A stretch of DNA of 64,000 nt from Treponema sp. (lineage in GTDB: Bacteria > Spirochaetota > Spirochaetia > Treponematales > Breznakiellaceae). Below are positions 61,901-64,000 of the stretch, in pieces; the stretch's first letter is position 1; each line of letters begins with the position of its first letter. The stretch lies in assembly GCA_009784935.1 (NCBI GenBank), contig WQXI01000002.1:1-64000 (forward strand), in the 5' to 3' direction. A program made the position numbers and the translations under genes. The notes beneath the pieces were generated by a model. The model searched no databases and was not told the DNA's origin. It was given only the letters and a program-made list of their open reading frames with translations.

Positions 61901-61906
61901 AAAACC

Positions 61907-64000
61907 ATGAAGTCCAAGAATATCCTGCCTTTAGACAGTCACGGCTATAATTTTATCCCTGACAATTTTTTGCCTCCGGGAGCGGATGAGTACTGGCTGA
62001 GGAATGCCCAGCAGGAAGAGCGGTTTTTTAGAAAGACCGGAGACTGGAGAAAATTGAATTTTGAAGAAATCACTATTCTAAAAAATAACAGGAATCACTG
62101 CACAAACTGGGATAACTTTCTTGTATGCGATCCGTTTGAGCCCTTACTGATACGCGACTCCAGCTTTTACGGGCTTATTCGGATAGGTTCTCTGCAGCAG
62201 GTTTTTTTAAGACACCATGACTTTTGTATTCCGGCAGGGATTCGCAACAGTACGATTATTTCGTGCGACATCGGCGATGAAGCAGCGATTCAAAACTGCG
62301 CCTATATTTCTCACTATATAATTGGAAACAATTGCATTCTCTCGGAAATTAACGAGTTACAGACCACTAACCATTCAAAGTTCGGCAACGGCGCTGTAAA
62401 AGACGGCGAAGGAGAAGAAGTCCGCGTCTGGATCGATGTTATGAACGAAGCGGGCGGACGTTCTATCTTACCGTTTGAGAGCATGATAGCGGCTGACGCT
62501 TATTTGTGGGCAGCCTACCGCGATGACACTTTATTAACAGACAAACTTACTGAGATTACTCAAAAACAATACGGCGGTTTACGGGGCAGTTACGGTATAA
62601 TCGGCAATGGCTCTGTTATAAAAAGCTGCGCCATTATAAAAGACACAATGTTCGGCGAATGCTCCTACGTAAAGGGCGCTAATAAACTTAAAAACATTAC
62701 GATACTTTCGTCAGCCGAAGAGCCGACGCAGATAGGCGAAGGCGTAGAAATGGTAAACGGCATTGTTGGGTACGGCTGTAATGTTTTTTATGGCTCTAAG
62801 GCAGTGCGTTTTGTGATGGGCAGAAACAGTAATTTAAAATACGGAGCAAGGCTTATTCATTCTGTGCTGGGAGATAATTCTACTGTGTCCTGCTGTGAGA
62901 TACTTAATAACCTGATTTTCCCTGTACACGAGCAGCACCACAACAATTCATTTTTGATTGCAAGCCTTATTCAGGGGATGTCGAACATGGCAGCCGCCGC
63001 TACTATCGGCAGTAATCACAACAGCCGCGCCAATGACGGTGAGATAAGGGCTAAGCGCGGTTTTTGGCCGGGACTGGCTGTCAGCCTTAAGCACTCCAGC
63101 ACATTTGCTTCGTTTGTTATTATTGCAAAGGGCGAATATCCGTCAGAGCTTAATATACCGCTTCCGTTTTCTCTTATAAACAACAATGTATATAAAAACC
63201 GGTTAGAAGTAGTACCCGCATTTTTTTGGATACACAATCTTTATGCGCTGGAGCGCAATTCGTGGAAGACCAAAAACCGCGACAAACGCAAACAAAAAAT
63301 TCAGCGTATTGAATCTGACTACCTTGCGCCCGATACTGCCGAAGAAATAATCACAGCGCTTTCGCTTTTAAAAAGCTGGGTTGACGAAGCTGATTCGACA
63401 CATCCCGGAGTAGAGAGCGAAGACGGAAACTACGTACATCAAATCCCCTGCCGCAGTTTAGAAAACAACAAGAGGGGACAGATGGTTATTAAGCCGCTGG
63501 AAGCAATTATTGCTTATCGTCAAATGCTTCATTACTATGCCGCAAAAACAATTGCTTTTTTTTTTGATTTACAGCCGGAACTTGATTTTAAAGGACTCTG
63601 CGAAACGCTCGGTATGCACATCTATTCTCTTGACGGCGGCAGGGTAAAAGACTGGGTAAACTTTGGCGGCCAGATTGTTCCCGCTTTTAGAATAGATAAA
63701 CTGCGCAAGGACATAAACGAAGGAAAATACAATGACTGGGACGAAATCCACAATACTTACGAACAATTTGACAAAGAGTATGAGCTGGATAAGTGCCGTC
63801 ACGCATGGGCTGTGCTCGCGCTTTTAAACGAATCAAATAATGCCAATAGTACAATCGATATAAATGCTTCTATGCTTATTAATGAGTTAAAGGTTGTTTT
63901 AGAAACACGTCTCTGGATAGAAAAACAAATTTACGAAAGCAGAGCAAAGGATTATCAGAACCCGTTTAAGGAAGCCACATTCCGCAACAGGGCGGAGATG
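61907..64000 (+). CDS. DUF4954 protein, 3' end missing
   Basis: The frame stays open for all 698 codons to the window end. The protein begins MKSKNILPLDSHGYNFIPDN and has hexapeptide-like repeats, as in left-handed beta-helix transferases (TIISCDIGDEAAIQNCAYIS, and IIGNGSVIKSCAIIKDTMFG). It also has NNLIFPVHEQHHNNSFLIAS, AATIGSNHNSRANDGEI and KHSSTFASFVIIAKG. This matches DUF4954 of Treponema and Bacteroidetes (from memory). It may be a sugar-nucleotide or acyl transferase-like enzyme; the reaction is unknown. Confidence 0.85.
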   Translation, partial: MKSKNILPLDSHGYNFIPDNFLPPGADEYWLRNAQQEERFFRKTGDWRKLNFEEITILKNNRNHCTNWDNFLVCDPFEPLLIRDSSFYGLIRIGSLQQVFLRHHDFCIPAGIRNSTIISCDIGDEAAIQNCAYISHYIIGNNCILSEINELQTTNHSKFGNGAVKDGEGEEVRVWIDVMNEAGGRSILPFESMIAADAYLWAAYRDDTLLTDKLTEITQKQYGGLRGSYGIIGNGSVIKSCAIIKDTMFGECSYVKGANKLKNITILSSAEEPTQIGEGVEMVNGIVGYGCNVFYGSKAVRFVMGRNSNLKYGARLIHSVLGDNSTVSCCEILNNLIFPVHEQHHNNSFLIASLIQGMSNMAAAATIGSNHNSRANDGEIRAKRGFWPGLAVSLKHSSTFASFVIIAKGEYPSELNIPLPFSLINNNVYKNRLEVVPAFFWIHNLYALERNSWKTKNRDKRKQKIQRIESDYLAPDTAEEIITALSLLKSWVDEADSTHPGVESEDGNYVHQIPCRSLENNKRGQMVIKPLEAIIAYRQMLHYYAAKTIAFFFDLQPELDFKGLCETLGMHIYSLDGGRVKDWVNFGGQIVPAFRIDKLRKDINEGKYNDWDEIHNTYEQFDKEYELDKCRHAWAVLALLNESNNANSTIDINASMLINELKVVLETRLWIEKQIYESRAKDYQNPFKEATFRNRAEM

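Overview
The window looks like chromosomal DNA from a spirochaete, most likely Treponema or a close relative. The evidence is the order dnaA-dnaN-recF-DciA-gyrA with gyrB a short distance upstream on the other strand, an archaeal-type pheS, a DUF4954 protein, a GH13-like protein of Treponema type, many short lipoproteins, and moderate GC. It contains the replication origin. oriC lies around dnaA (25.3-27.2 kb), with DnaA boxes, a DnaA-trio tract and an AT-rich unwinding stretch. A perfect parS site lies at 37.9 kb.

Layout. 0-7.6 kb: end of an FtsX-type permease, an ORF6N regulator gene, a His-rich anchored protein, gyrB, a hemerythrin, a membrane-anchored hydrolase and a GT32 glycosyltransferase. 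7.7-22.3 kb: a radical SAM gene, then an aryl-polyene-like biosynthetic locus. Its rightward arm holds ACP, a fused membrane protein/AMP-ligase, thioesterase, two dehydratases, ketosynthase, B12-radical SAM enzyme, a small unknown protein, HSL-type esterase and FabG-like reductase. A chain-length-factor-like protein is encoded between them on the other strand. The leftward arm holds a DUF3261-like lipoprotein, LolA-like protein, MMPL exporter and GT2 glycosyltransferase. Together they could build, decorate and export a polyene lipid to the outer membrane. 22.3-25.3 kb: an orphan antitoxin-like gene, an Rpn-nuclease pseudogene replaced centrally by a GxxExxY cassette, and a predicted outer-membrane protein with a divergent XRE regulator. 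25.5-34 kb: dnaA, oriC, dnaN, recF, DciA-like gene, gyrA and three tandem META-like lipoproteins. 34-36.6 kb: a second XRE / outer-membrane protein / Rpn set in mirror orientation to the first. 36.8-44.8 kb: a second ORF6N gene, two copies of a highly folded 149-bp repeat beside parS, arfB, DUF4349, a Phd/PIN toxin-antitoxin pair, and an AT-rich accessory block with an MvaI/BcnI-like restriction-modification system. 45-57.9 kb: the GH13-like protein with a histone-H1-like tail, a frameshifted outer-membrane protein, grpE-dnaK-dnaJ, a REC-GGDEF protein and a hybrid kinase. 57.9-64 kb: pheS with a toxin-antitoxin-like cassette between two copies of its own 3' end, a retropepsin-like pair, a lipoprotein, and DUF4954 running off the window.

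Several themes recur. Many genes have a -10 box only 5-9 bases before the ATG, which predicts leaderless mRNAs. Several gene 3' ends are duplicated on the far side of a small cassette. Palindromes with paired base changes occur in and upstream of both ORF6N genes. All functional calls are from reading the sequence; no database search was made.
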